DNA of 64,000 nucleotides from Planctomycetota bacterium (GTDB lineage: Bacteria; Planctomycetota; UBA1135; GCA-002686595): positions 62,001 to 126,000 of the forward strand of contig JACRIN010000093.1 of NCBI GenBank assembly GCA_016220085.1. Direction: 5' to 3'. Every line of letters starts with the position of its first letter. Position 1 is the stretch's first letter. Below the pieces are notes generated by a model. It did not search any database, had not been told where the DNA came from, and was given only the letters and a program-made list of their open reading frames with translations. The translations under genes and the position numbers were made by a program. Positions 24,832 through 33,222 of the stretch are shown one piece after another.

Positions 24832-25632
24832 ATGTCCCCGCGTCCGGTGATCCGCTCGATCAAGAACCCGCTGTTGCAGCGCGCGCGTGAAGTGCTCGGC
24901 GGTCGGCAGAAGCAGGTACTCGCGCTCGAAGGCGATCGGTTGATCGACGACGCGCGGCGCGCAGGGCTCGAGTTCGAGGTCGTGCTCGTCGCGGAGGATC
25001 GCGGGGCGCGCGCGGACGAGCTCGAGCGCCTCGGACTCGCCGTCGAACGCGTCGACGCGGAGACGTTGGCGCGCGTCTCGAAGCTCGCGACCTCGCCGGG
25101 CGTGTTGGCGCTGGTCGCCGCGCCGAAAGCGCGGCCGCTCGCGGACCTCGTGGCGGACGCGCGCACCTGCGTGCTCGCGATCGCGGGCGTCGCCGATCCC
25201 GGCAATCTCGGCGCGCTCGCGCGCAGCGCCGAAGCCATCGGGGCGAGCGGCATCATCGTCGTCGAAGGCGGCGCGAGCCCGTGGAGCGAGAAAGCGCTGC
25301 GCGGCTCGATGGGCAGCCTGCTGCGCGTGCCCGTTTTCGTCGTCCCCGACGCCGCCGACGCGGCGCGCGAGCTGTCGTCGCGCGGCTTCCGCGGGGTCGC
25401 GGCGTGGACGCGCGGCGGCACCGACTACCGCGAGTTCGACTGGCGCGGACCTCTGGTGCTCTGGGTTGGTTCGGAGACCGGCGAGTTGCCGGCGGGCCTC
25501 GGCGAGCTCGCGCGCGTGTCGATCCCGATGGACGGCGCGGTCGAATCGCTCAACGTTTCCGTCGCGACGTCGCTGTTGCTGTTCGAGACGCGTCGCACGG
25601 AAGCGCGGCGCGCGCGCGAGGGCCGGCGATGA
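24832..25632 (+). CDS. SpoU/TrmH family rRNA or tRNA 2'-O-methyltransferase
   Basis: A 266-residue SPOUT-class RNA methyltransferase. An N-terminal substrate-binding domain (residues 1-100; IRSIKNPLLQRAREVL, LALEGDRLIDDA) is followed by the knotted catalytic domain with motif 1 ADPGNLGALARSAEAIG, motif 2 LWVGSETGELP and motif 3 IPMDGAVESLNVSVATSLLLFE. It methylates ribose in RNA using SAM; the exact site cannot be told from sequence. Its stop overlaps the rarA start (ATGA), so the pair is translationally coupled. Confidence 0.9.
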   Translation: MSPRPVIRSIKNPLLQRAREVLGGRQKQVLALEGDRLIDDARRAGLEFEVVLVAEDRGARADELERLGLAVERVDAETLARVSKLATSPGVLALVAAPKARPLADLVADARTCVLAIAGVADPGNLGALARSAEAIGASGIIVVEGGASPWSEKALRGSMGSLLRVPVFVVPDAADAARELSSRGFRGVAAWTRGGTDYREFDWRGPLVLWVGSETGELPAGLGELARVSIPMDGAVESLNVSVATSLLLFETRRTEARRAREGRR

Positions 25633-26897
25633 GCGACCTCTTCGGCGACGAGCGCGCGGCCGATCCGCTGGCGCCGACGCACGCCGCGGCGCCGCTCGCC
25701 GATCGCATGCGGCCGCGCACGGCGGCGGAATACGCCGGCCAGGCGCACTTGGTCGAAGGCGGCGGATTCGTCGCGAACGTGCTCGAGAAGGGGCTGAAGC
25801 AGAGCCTGATCCTCTGGGGGCCGCCGGGCAGCGGCAAGACGTCGCTCGCGCGCCTGATCGCGAGCGTCAGCGGTCTGCGCTTCGTGCCGTTCTCCGCGGT
25901 GCTCTCGGGCATCAAGGAGGTCAAGGAAGTGATGGCGGAGGCCGCGCGCGAGCTCGAGCGCACCGGCAAGCGGACGCTGCTCTTCGTCGACGAGATCCAC
26001 CGCTTCAATCGCGCGCAACAGGACGCGTTCCTGCCGTACCTCGAGCGCGGCGACATTCTGATGATCGGCGCGACGACCGAGAATCCGTCGTTCGCGCTCA
26101 ACAGCGCGCTGCTCTCGCGCGCGCGGACGCTGGTGCTCGAGCCGATCCCGATCGGGGCGCTCGTCGCGTTGCTCCGCCGCGCGCTCGACGACGCGGAGCG
26201 CGGGCTCGGCGAACGCGTCCGTGCGACCGACGAGATGCTGACGCGCATCGCGCACGCCGCCGACGGCGACGCGCGGCGCGCGCTCAACTTGTTGGAGAGC
26301 GCCTCCGGGCTCGTCGCGACCGGCGGCGAGCTCGACGAGCACGTCCTCGTCACCGCGCTGCAGCGCAAGGTGCTGGCGTACGACAAGAGCGGCGAGCAGC
26401 ACTACGACCTGATCTCCGCGCTGCACAAGAGCGTCCGCAACAGCGACGACAACGCGAGCCTGTATTGGCTCGTGAGAATGCTCGAGGCCGGTGAGGACCG
26501 CATTTTCGTCGCGCGGCGCATGATCCGCATGGCGGTCGAGGACATCGGCCTCGCCGACCCGTTCGCGCTGCGCATCGCGCTCGACGCCGCGGAGACGTGG
26601 GAGCGGCTCGGGTCGCCGGAGGGCGAGCTCGCGCTCGCTCAAGCCGCCGTGTACTTGGCGCGCGCGAAGAAGTCGAACGCGCTGTACGTCGCGTACGGCG
26701 AGGCGAAGCGCGACGTCGAGCAGAGTGCGGCCGAGCCCGTGCCGCTGCACCTGCGCAACGCGCCGACCAAGCTGATGAAGGACGCGGGCTTCGGCGCCGG
26801 CTATCGCTATGCGCACGACGATCCCGGGGCCAAGGACGAGCTGACGTGCCTGCCACCGGGTCTGGCCGGCAAGCGCTACTTCGGGCGCAAGCCGTAG
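25629..26897 (+). CDS. rarA: Replication-associated AAA+ ATPase RarA (MgsA)
   Basis: A 422-residue AAA+ protein related to clamp loaders and RuvB that acts at stalled replication forks and on single-stranded DNA ends. It shows LADRMRPRTAAEYAGQ at the N-terminus, Walker A GPPGSGKTSLA, Walker B LLFVDEIHRFNRAQQD, sensor 1 IGATTENPSFALNSALLSRA, and the C-terminal tetramerisation/MgsA domain (LYWLVRMLEAGEDRIFVARRM, RNAPTKLMKDAGFG). The ATG overlaps the stop of the upstream RNA methyltransferase gene. A GC hairpin follows at 26929. Confidence 0.95.
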   Translation: MSDLFGDERAADPLAPTHAAAPLADRMRPRTAAEYAGQAHLVEGGGFVANVLEKGLKQSLILWGPPGSGKTSLARLIASVSGLRFVPFSAVLSGIKEVKEVMAEAARELERTGKRTLLFVDEIHRFNRAQQDAFLPYLERGDILMIGATTENPSFALNSALLSRARTLVLEPIPIGALVALLRRALDDAERGLGERVRATDEMLTRIAHAADGDARRALNLLESASGLVATGGELDEHVLVTALQRKVLAYDKSGEQHYDLISALHKSVRNSDDNASLYWLVRMLEAGEDRIFVARRMIRMAVEDIGLADPFALRIALDAAETWERLGSPEGELALAQAAVYLARAKKSNALYVAYGEAKRDVEQSAAEPVPLHLRNAPTKLMKDAGFGAGYRYAHDDPGAKDELTCLPPGLAGKRYFGRKP

Positions 26898-26928
26898 CGC
26901 GACAACCCACAACGGGCCGCTAGGGACG

Positions 26929-26954
26929 GGCCGGCGGCGTGCTCTGCGCCGGCC
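26929..26954 (+). terminator. Hairpin downstream of rarA
   Basis: GGCCGGCG at 26929-26936 pairs with CGCCGGCC at 26947-26954 around a 10-nt loop, 31 bp after the rarA stop. No T tract follows. Confidence 0.45.
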
Positions 26955-27098
26955 TGAAGCGCTGCGCCCTCGGACCCATCCGGACGGACGAAGAAGTTTC
27001 CCGGAGCGCGCTCAATCGCGCCCCCGCCCGACGTCGATAGGTCACGGCTCGCCCTTCCGACTGCGCGCTCCTTCCCCGGGCCGCGCTCTAGAACGGCC

Positions 27099-28847
27099 AT
27101 GGACCCCAGGAAGAACATCGTGAAGAACCCTGCAGCGACGAAAGCTAGGCACACGCCGCTCGGCGAGCTGTTGCTCAAGTCGGGCAAGCTCGCCGAGGAC
27201 GACCTCCACGCCGCGTTGGCCTACAAAAAGGAACGCGGGATGAAGCTCGGCCAAGCGTTGGTCGAGCTCAAGCTCGTCACCGAGGCGACGATCGCCGAGT
27301 CGCTGCGCCAACAGGGTCGGGTCCACTGCATCAACCTGACGCCGGGCATCGTCGAGCACGAGATCGCGATGGAGCTCGGTGAGGAACGCTCCCGCCAACT
27401 CGGCGCCGTCGCGATCAACCGCATCTGCGGCGTCACGACCGTCGTGATGGAGGATCCGAGCGACGTCTACACGGTCGACGAGATCGCGCTGTTCCTGAAA
27501 ACGCCGGTGCTCGCCGTCCACGCCGAGCCCTCGCTGATCGTCGAGTCGATCGACGACGTGTTCAACGCGAAGAAGTCGCAGACCGACGTGCTCGCGGCGA
27601 TCGCGCACACGGTTTCGAGCGGTGAGAGCTCGGTGCAATTCAAACTCGGCGGGGACGAGGAGGACGCCGGCGCCGAGTCAGAGGACGTCGAGCAACCGGT
27701 GATCAACATGATCCGGAAGGTGCTCGAGGAAGGCTACGAAGCACGCGCGAGCGACATCCACCTCGAAGCTCGCGCGACCGCGTTCGTCATCCGCTTCCGA
27801 GTCGACGGCTCGCTGTACGATCGCCTGCTGTTGCCGAAGGGCTGGGCCCGGCCGGCGCTCGCGCGCTTGAAGGTCATCGCGAACCTCGACATCGCGCAGC
27901 GGCGTCTGCCTCAGGACGGTCGCACGCAGATCGAGATCGGGCCGCGGAAGATCGACTTGCGCATTGCCACGACGCCGACGCTGACCGGCGAGAGCGCGGT
28001 CATCCGGATCCTCGACGGCGGTCGCGAGCTCCGCGACCTCGAGAGCCTCGACCTCGATCCGGTGCAGCTCGAGGCGCTGAGCCGCATGACCGACTGCGCC
28101 GACGGCATGGTGCTCGCGACCGGTCCGACGGGTAGCGGCAAGACCACGACGCTGTACGCGATGCTGAAGAAGCTCCACAAGCCGGACACCAAGATCATCA
28201 CGCTCGAGGACCCGGTCGAGAACCAGATGGACGGCATCACGCAGATCAACGCGAACCCCAAAGCGGGTTTGACGTTCGCCAAGGGTCTGCGTTCGATCCT
28301 GCGTCAGGACCCGGACGTCGTGCTCGTCGGCGAAATCCGCGACGAAGAGACCGCCGAGATCGCCGTGCAAGCCGCGCTGACCGGGCACTTGGTGCTCTCG
28401 ACGCTGCACACCGTCGGCGCCGCCGAGACCATCACGCGTCTCGCGGACATGAACATCGAACCGTACCTGCTCGCCGACACGCTGCGCGGCGTCGTGAGTC
28501 AGCGCCTGGTGCGACGCATCTGTCCGAACTGTCGCACGCAGGTCGAGCCGAATCTCGAGCTCTTCGAGCGCCTCGGCATCCGCGCCGACGAATCGGCGGT
28601 GTTCTACGAGGGCAAGGGCTGCAAGCAGTGCCACGGCGTCGGCTACAAGGGCCGTTGCGGTCTCTACGAGATCATGCGGATGACTCCCGAGATGCGCGGT
28701 CTGGTCAGCGCGGGCAAGTCGACCGAGGACTTGAACAACTCCGCGCGCGACGCCGGCCTGATCACGTTGCGCGACGACGGGCTGCGCAAGGCGCGCAGCG
28801 GTCAGACCACGCTTTCCGAAGTGCTCTCGGTCACCACGCGAGGCTGA
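27099..28847 (+). CDS. PilB/GspE-type secretion or pilus assembly ATPase
   Basis: A 582-residue hexameric ATPase that powers type IV pilus or type II secretion pseudopilus assembly at the inner membrane. Residues about 20-150 are an MshEN/GspE N-terminal domain (GELLLKSGKLAEDDLHAAL). The motor domain has ASDIHLEARA, Walker A GPTGSGKTTT with Lys348, the Asp box VLVGEIRDEETAE, the His box TGHLVLSTLHT, and a tetracysteine zinc motif CPNC...CKQC near residues 474-511. Of the other pilus genes none is in the window; the receiver-domain gene follows after 4 bp. Confidence 0.93.
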   Translation: MDPRKNIVKNPAATKARHTPLGELLLKSGKLAEDDLHAALAYKKERGMKLGQALVELKLVTEATIAESLRQQGRVHCINLTPGIVEHEIAMELGEERSRQLGAVAINRICGVTTVVMEDPSDVYTVDEIALFLKTPVLAVHAEPSLIVESIDDVFNAKKSQTDVLAAIAHTVSSGESSVQFKLGGDEEDAGAESEDVEQPVINMIRKVLEEGYEARASDIHLEARATAFVIRFRVDGSLYDRLLLPKGWARPALARLKVIANLDIAQRRLPQDGRTQIEIGPRKIDLRIATTPTLTGESAVIRILDGGRELRDLESLDLDPVQLEALSRMTDCADGMVLATGPTGSGKTTTLYAMLKKLHKPDTKIITLEDPVENQMDGITQINANPKAGLTFAKGLRSILRQDPDVVLVGEIRDEETAEIAVQAALTGHLVLSTLHTVGAAETITRLADMNIEPYLLADTLRGVVSQRLVRRICPNCRTQVEPNLELFERLGIRADESAVFYEGKGCKQCHGVGYKGRCGLYEIMRMTPEMRGLVSAGKSTEDLNNSARDAGLITLRDDGLRKARSGQTTLSEVLSVTTRG

Positions 28848-28851
28848 TGCG

Positions 28852-29298
28852 ATGAAGACGATCCTCTACGTTCACGACCAGCAAGGCTCACCGTCCGCGG
28901 TCGTGAGCTACCTCGAGATGGCGGGCTACCAAGTCGAGCTCGGTGTCAACGGCGAGCAAGCGATCCAACGCATCGGCAAGTCGCTGCCGAGCCTCGTCCT
29001 GATCGACGTGCTGATCGAGGGCAAGAACGGCTTCGAGGTTTGCCGCATGATCCGCAAGAAGGTGCCGTCGGATCAGTTGCCGATCATCCTCGCGAGCTCG
29101 ATCTATCGCTCGCGGATCTACCGCGAGGAGGCGATGCAGGCGGGCGCACAGCTCTACGTCCTCAAGCCGTTCCAGACCGAGGAGCTGGTGCAGTCGCTCC
29201 ACGAGCTGCTCGACGTGCACGCCTGCTTGCTCTCCGCGCACCAGAGCCAGGAAGTCGCCGAAGAGGTCCACCAGCCGACGCGTCGTTCGAACGAGTAG
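28852..29298 (+). CDS. Single-domain response regulator next to pilB-like gene
   Basis: A 148-residue CheY-like receiver with no output domain. The phosphoacceptor Asp lies in LVLIDVLIEGKNGFEV, the switch residue is Ser in ILASS, and the Lys in YVLKPF. The acidic pair that normally ends strand 1 is reduced: YVHDQ has one Asp preceded by His, which could affect Mg2+ binding. The last ~25 residues are a polar tail. It starts 4 bp after the ATPase gene and is surely co-transcribed, resembling the PilG/PilH/FrzZ-type regulators that control pilus motility. The role is inferred from context. Confidence 0.87.
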   Translation: MKTILYVHDQQGSPSAVVSYLEMAGYQVELGVNGEQAIQRIGKSLPSLVLIDVLIEGKNGFEVCRMIRKKVPSDQLPIILASSIYRSRIYREEAMQAGAQLYVLKPFQTEELVQSLHELLDVHACLLSAHQSQEVAEEVHQPTRRSNE

Positions 29299-29318
29299 AC
29301 GCGGCGGGCCGGAAACAA

Positions 29319-29350
29319 CGCGAGGCGCGGGCCGGAGCCCGCGCCTCGCG
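29319..29350. terminator. Perfect 14-bp hairpin between convergent genes
   Basis: Bases 29319-29332 pair without mismatch with 29337-29350 around the tetraloop CGGA, between the receiver gene and the convergent exported-protein gene. It is the strongest hairpin found in the window and can serve both strands. Confidence 0.65.
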
Positions 29351-29375
29351 GCGTTCATGACCGGCGCGGTTTCGA

Positions 29376-30416
29376 CTACTTGGTCGAGACGTTCATCTCG
29401 CTCTTGGCGGACGCTTCGACCGACGCTTGGACGGTGTGCGCTTCGCCCGCGGCATCGACCGAGAAGTCGATGTCCGCGGTGATCTGCACGTTCGGCGCTA
29501 GTTGGAACGTGGCGACGTGACCGTCGCCCAGGTTCCACACGAGCTCGCCGGCGGCGTTGATCTCGAGGCCGAGCGTCGCCTTCTTGACGTCGACATCGAG
29601 CGTGGTGCCCGACGCTTCGCCCTGCTTCTGCATGATCGTGGTGATCAGGCCGGAGAGGTCGAGCGACGGCTTGCCCTCGACCTTGATCGCGATCGCGCCG
29701 CACTGCTTGCCGTCGACGTCGCGCGCGCCCTTGTACTCACACACGGTCTTGACGTCGTTGCCGAGGCGCTTGATCTCGCTCATCATCTCCTCGATCACGT
29801 CGGCCATCTCCTCCGGCGCGTCGCCCATGTCCATCTTGTCGAGGCGCATGCCGGCGAAGATGACGGTCATCAGGCCATCGGCGTCGATCTCCCACTTGTC
29901 GCCTTCCTTGACGTTGCGGTCGGGGAGCAGCGCGCGCAGATCCATGTCCTCGGCGAGGCGCTCGAGCATGTCCGCGTCACCTTCGGTCTCGTGGTAGGCG
30001 ACGTCGTAGGCCTTGTTGTCCTCGTTCCACTTGAAGCTGACCTTCTTGCCCTCGAGCTTCTCGAGGTCTTCGTTGCTCGTGGTCTCGGGGCCGGCTTCGA
30101 CCGAGCTCTCGATCGAATCGAAGCTGCGGATCAACTCGGTCGGACGACCTTCGGCGACCTTCACGTACTTGTCGGTGATCGTCATCGTCGACGTCACCGT
30201 CATGTGGGCCTGATCGAGCGGCATCATCTCCGACATGTCGTTGCCGTCGACGGTCATCGAGAGGTCGTCGAGCCCGAGCTCCATGGAGTTGACGAAGGTC
30301 TTGGTCACCTCCGCGCCGTCCTTGGGGTGGAAGGTCACGTCGTCGCCGACCGGGGTCAGGGCCAGGCACAACGGCGCGACGAACAGGGCGGGGCGGAAGG
30401 CACGCACGGCTTGCAT
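29376..30416 (-). CDS. Exported protein of unknown function
   Basis: A 346-residue protein with a signal peptide-like start (MQAVRAFRPALFVAPLCLALTPV). The start at 30416 was preferred over the ATG at 30428 because GGAG lies 6 nt before it. The mature part alternates beta-strands and acidic helices, with TVTSTMTITDKYVKVAEG, KKVSFKWNEDNKAY and a C-terminal beta-rich region ending SEMNVSTK. The general layout (threshold-like strands, a central GDKWEID motif) recalls exported lipid- or polysaccharide-handling beta-sandwich proteins found in Planctomycetota, but no named family is certain. Confidence 0.7.
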   Translation of the reverse strand: MQAVRAFRPALFVAPLCLALTPVGDDVTFHPKDGAEVTKTFVNSMELGLDDLSMTVDGNDMSEMMPLDQAHMTVTSTMTITDKYVKVAEGRPTELIRSFDSIESSVEAGPETTSNEDLEKLEGKKVSFKWNEDNKAYDVAYHETEGDADMLERLAEDMDLRALLPDRNVKEGDKWEIDADGLMTVIFAGMRLDKMDMGDAPEEMADVIEEMMSEIKRLGNDVKTVCEYKGARDVDGKQCGAIAIKVEGKPSLDLSGLITTIMQKQGEASGTTLDVDVKKATLGLEINAAGELVWNLGDGHVATFQLAPNVQITADIDFSVDAAGEAHTVQASVEASAKSEMNVSTK

Positions 30417-30487
30417 CGAGATCTCCATGGATTCGTAGGTTGGGCGAAGATGATAGCCCCGGTCGGCGCAGGCGGCGAGCCGCGGCT

Positions 30488-32809
30488 TCAGTCTGCGTCG
30501 AGCTGTTTTCGCAACCGCGGTGCCAGCCGGGACTGGCGGTCTTCGTCGCGGTCGTTCGCCAAAGCGAGTTCCAAGGCCCTGCGCGAGCCCACGAGCACCA
30601 CCAGGCGCTTCGCGCGGGTCACCGCGGTGTACAGCAGGTTCCGTCGCAGCATCACCGCATGCTGGGTCACCAGGGGAAAGACGACCGCGGGGTACTCGCT
30701 GCCCTGGGCGCGGTGGACGGTGATCGCGAACGCAAGCTGCAGGTCCGAGCGATTCTCGCTCGTGTAGTGCAATTCGCGCTCGGGGAAGGCCACGGTGAGG
30801 CTGCCGTCGGGGTGCACGGCACTGATTCGGCCCATGTCGCCGTTGAAGACGTCCTTCTCGTAGTCGTTCCGCGTCTGGATCACGCGATCGCCGACCCGGA
30901 AGCCGACAGCGCGCTTCTCCTCGCCGAGCAGCCCGACTTCCGCCGGCCCGAGCGCCGCGGCGCGCAGCCTCTCGTTGAGCACGTCGACGCCGCAGTCGCC
31001 GCGATACATCGGCGCGAGCACCTGGACCTCGCGCATCCAGCCGAGGCCAAACGTCGCGGGAATTCGCTCGGTGACGACCTCGACCAGGCGCTCCGCCGTG
31101 CTGACCGCGTCGTCGGCGGGGAAAAAGTAGAAGTCGGCCTCGCGATCGCCGCGCTCGGGCAAGAGAGGCGCGATGCCCGAGAGGATCCGGTGTGCGTTCG
31201 CGACGATCAGACCGCCGGTCTTCTGGCGGTAGATGTGCGAGAGCCGGAAGACCGGGAGCACGCCGGTCTCGATCAGATCGTGGAGGACGTTGCCCGGCGC
31301 GACCGAGGGCAGCTGGTTCGGATCGCCGACGAGCACGATCCGAGTCGGCGCCTGCACGGCCGCGAACAGGCTCGCTGCGAGCGAGATGTCGAGCATCGAG
31401 ACCTCGTCGACGATCACGAGATCGGCCTCGAGTGGCCGTTCCGAGCCGAACGCGAAGCCGCCGCTCTTCGGGTCGTAGCCGAGCACCCGGTGGATCGTCG
31501 CTGCGTCGCGGCCGGTCGCCTCCGAGAGCCGCCGCGCCGCGCGCCCGGTCGGGGACGCGAGCAACACGCGCGCGGCGGCGCGCTCCGCGAGCTCGACCAC
31601 GAGCCGCACGATCGTCGTCTTGCCGACGCCGGGTCCTCCGGTGAGCAGCGCCACCGGATGGGAGAGCAAACCGACGACCGCTTCGCGCTGGGCGTCGTCG
31701 AGCTCGAGCCCGTCCTGCGCCTCCGTGGCGCGCACTCGCGCGGCGTCGGCGACCGGCGTGACGCGGCCGGCGCGGAGCAAACGCGTGATCGAGGTCACGA
31801 GCGCCGACTCCGCGCGGTGGAGGTACGCGAGGTAGACGTCGCCGCGATCCTCGCCGTCCTGCACGACGCGGCGGGAGGCGACGAGCTCGTCGAGCGCGCG
31901 CTCGAGCAGCGGGCGTTCGGCCGCGTCGAGCAGCTCCACCCCGCTCGCGAGCAACCTCTCGCGCTGCACGAGCACGTGCCCGTCGCCCGCGGCCTCCTTG
32001 AGTTCGTGCACCAGACCGGCGCGGCAACGCTCCAGCGAATCCTTGCGCCATCCGAGGCTCCCCGCGATGCGATCGACGGTCGCGAAGCCGACGCCGGCGA
32101 TCACCTCGGCGAGCGCGTACGGATCGCGCCGCACGATCGTCTCGCACTCGTCGCCCCAGCGCGCGTACACCGCGCGAGCCTGGACCGCGTTCAACCCGGT
32201 GCCGCGCAGGAACGCGAGGCGCGCGTGCTCCGACAGCCGTGCGGTGAGCTCGCGCGCGAGCTCGTCGCGCACCTTCTTCTTCAGCCCGGGCACCGTCGCG
32301 AGCACCTCGGGGTCCTTCTGGATGAGCTGGAGCGCGTCGAGGCCGAGCACATCGACGATCCGCTGCGCGGTCGCGGGGCCGACGCCTTCGAACGCGCCCG
32401 ACGAGAGGTACTTCAGCAATCCCTCGGTCGATTCGGGCGCGAGCAGCTCCGCGCTGTCGAATTCGAAACGCCGTCCGTGCGTCGAGTGCCGCGTCCACCG
32501 GCCGAGCAAGCGCACGCGCGCGCCGACGGTCGGCCGCTCCCAGAGCCCGACCGCCGCGACCGCGGGGAAGGCCCACCCGGCCACCTCGGGGTCTCCATAA
32601 CCGCTCTCAGGAAAGAGTTTTATGACCGCGAACCCGGTGTCGGGGTTGTGGAAGGTCAGCGTCTCGACCGTGCCCTGCAGCACGCCGGCCGACCCGCCGC
32701 CGAGTTTCCGGCGCGGCTCCTCGCGAGGGCTCTCCACCGCCAGAGGATCCCAACCCGCGGCTCGCCTTTCCACTACCCGCTTCCGCCGGGGACGGTCCGT
32801 GAGTACCAT
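30488..32809 (-). CDS. recD2: RecD2-type 5'-3' DNA helicase
   Basis: A 773-residue superfamily 1B helicase acting in DNA repair without RecBC. In order: an N-terminal OB region (residues ~30-110), helix-hairpin-helix segments around GVGPATAQRIVDVLG and GVGFATVDRIAGSLG, Walker A LLTGGPGVGKTTIV, motif II VIVDEVSMLDI, motif III GDPNQLPSVAPGNVLHDLI, IYRQ, and the C-terminal motifs FAITVHRAQGSEYPAV and LLYTAVTRAKRLVVLVG. The start at 32809 was chosen; an upstream ATG at 32848 would run into rpsU. It is divergent from rpsU with only 28 bp between the starts. Confidence 0.93.
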   Translation of the reverse strand: MVLTDRPRRKRVVERRAAGWDPLAVESPREEPRRKLGGGSAGVLQGTVETLTFHNPDTGFAVIKLFPESGYGDPEVAGWAFPAVAAVGLWERPTVGARVRLLGRWTRHSTHGRRFEFDSAELLAPESTEGLLKYLSSGAFEGVGPATAQRIVDVLGLDALQLIQKDPEVLATVPGLKKKVRDELARELTARLSEHARLAFLRGTGLNAVQARAVYARWGDECETIVRRDPYALAEVIAGVGFATVDRIAGSLGWRKDSLERCRAGLVHELKEAAGDGHVLVQRERLLASGVELLDAAERPLLERALDELVASRRVVQDGEDRGDVYLAYLHRAESALVTSITRLLRAGRVTPVADAARVRATEAQDGLELDDAQREAVVGLLSHPVALLTGGPGVGKTTIVRLVVELAERAAARVLLASPTGRAARRLSEATGRDAATIHRVLGYDPKSGGFAFGSERPLEADLVIVDEVSMLDISLAASLFAAVQAPTRIVLVGDPNQLPSVAPGNVLHDLIETGVLPVFRLSHIYRQKTGGLIVANAHRILSGIAPLLPERGDREADFYFFPADDAVSTAERLVEVVTERIPATFGLGWMREVQVLAPMYRGDCGVDVLNERLRAAALGPAEVGLLGEEKRAVGFRVGDRVIQTRNDYEKDVFNGDMGRISAVHPDGSLTVAFPERELHYTSENRSDLQLAFAITVHRAQGSEYPAVVFPLVTQHAVMLRRNLLYTAVTRAKRLVVLVGSRRALELALANDRDEDRQSRLAPRLRKQLDAD

Positions 32810-32837
32810 TCCCGCCCCTTTTTCCGAGAGAACAAGC

Positions 32838-33149
32838 TTGGCGATCAAGATTCAGGTCCGTCAGAACGAGTCGCTCGAAGCCGCCCTGCGGCGCTTCAAG
32901 CGGCAATGCAACTACAGTGGTGTGTTCCGCCTGGCGAAGGCGCACACCTGGCACGAGAAGCGCTCCGACAAGCGCCGCCGCGAAGGCCGTGAACGGCTGC
33001 GGACGATCCAGCGCGCAACGCGGCTGGCTTCGCAAGCCGCGAGCGGGCAGGTCGCGCGCGTGAACAAGGCGAAGGCGCGTTCGAAGCGCTTCGGCTCGCG
33101 CTTCGGCTCGCGCTCGTCGTCGTCGTCCTCCTCCTCGTCCGCGAGTTGA
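32838..33149 (+). CDS. rpsU: 30S ribosomal protein S21 with serine-rich tail
   Basis: A 103-residue protein whose first ~60 residues are S21 (AIKIQVRQNESLEAALRRFKRQC, KAHTWHEKRSDKRRREGRERL). The start must be TTG at 32838, because the S21 domain begins right there; GAGAG lies 7 nt upstream. Standard S21 is 55-75 residues, so ~35 residues are added: an Arg/Lys/Ala stretch, a repeated SRFGSRFGSR, then nine serines before the final Ala-Ser. Function of the tail is unknown; it could bind rRNA or be a low-complexity addition. Divergent from recD2, followed by the RluA-type gene. Confidence 0.9.
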   Translation: MAIKIQVRQNESLEAALRRFKRQCNYSGVFRLAKAHTWHEKRSDKRRREGRERLRTIQRATRLASQAASGQVARVNKAKARSKRFGSRFGSRSSSSSSSSSAS

Positions 33150-33222
33150 CGCTCGACGTCTCCGCGCGCGGCCTCGTCGTCGCGCGCCGAGCCGACGGGC
33201 TGTCTTCGCGGCGAGGCAGCTC

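Noticed and set aside
29376-32576. A 1066-codon minus-strand frame joining the exported protein to a long upstream part
   Set aside because: The upstream part is the wrong frame of recD2. The signal peptide and ribosome site at 30416 mark the true start.
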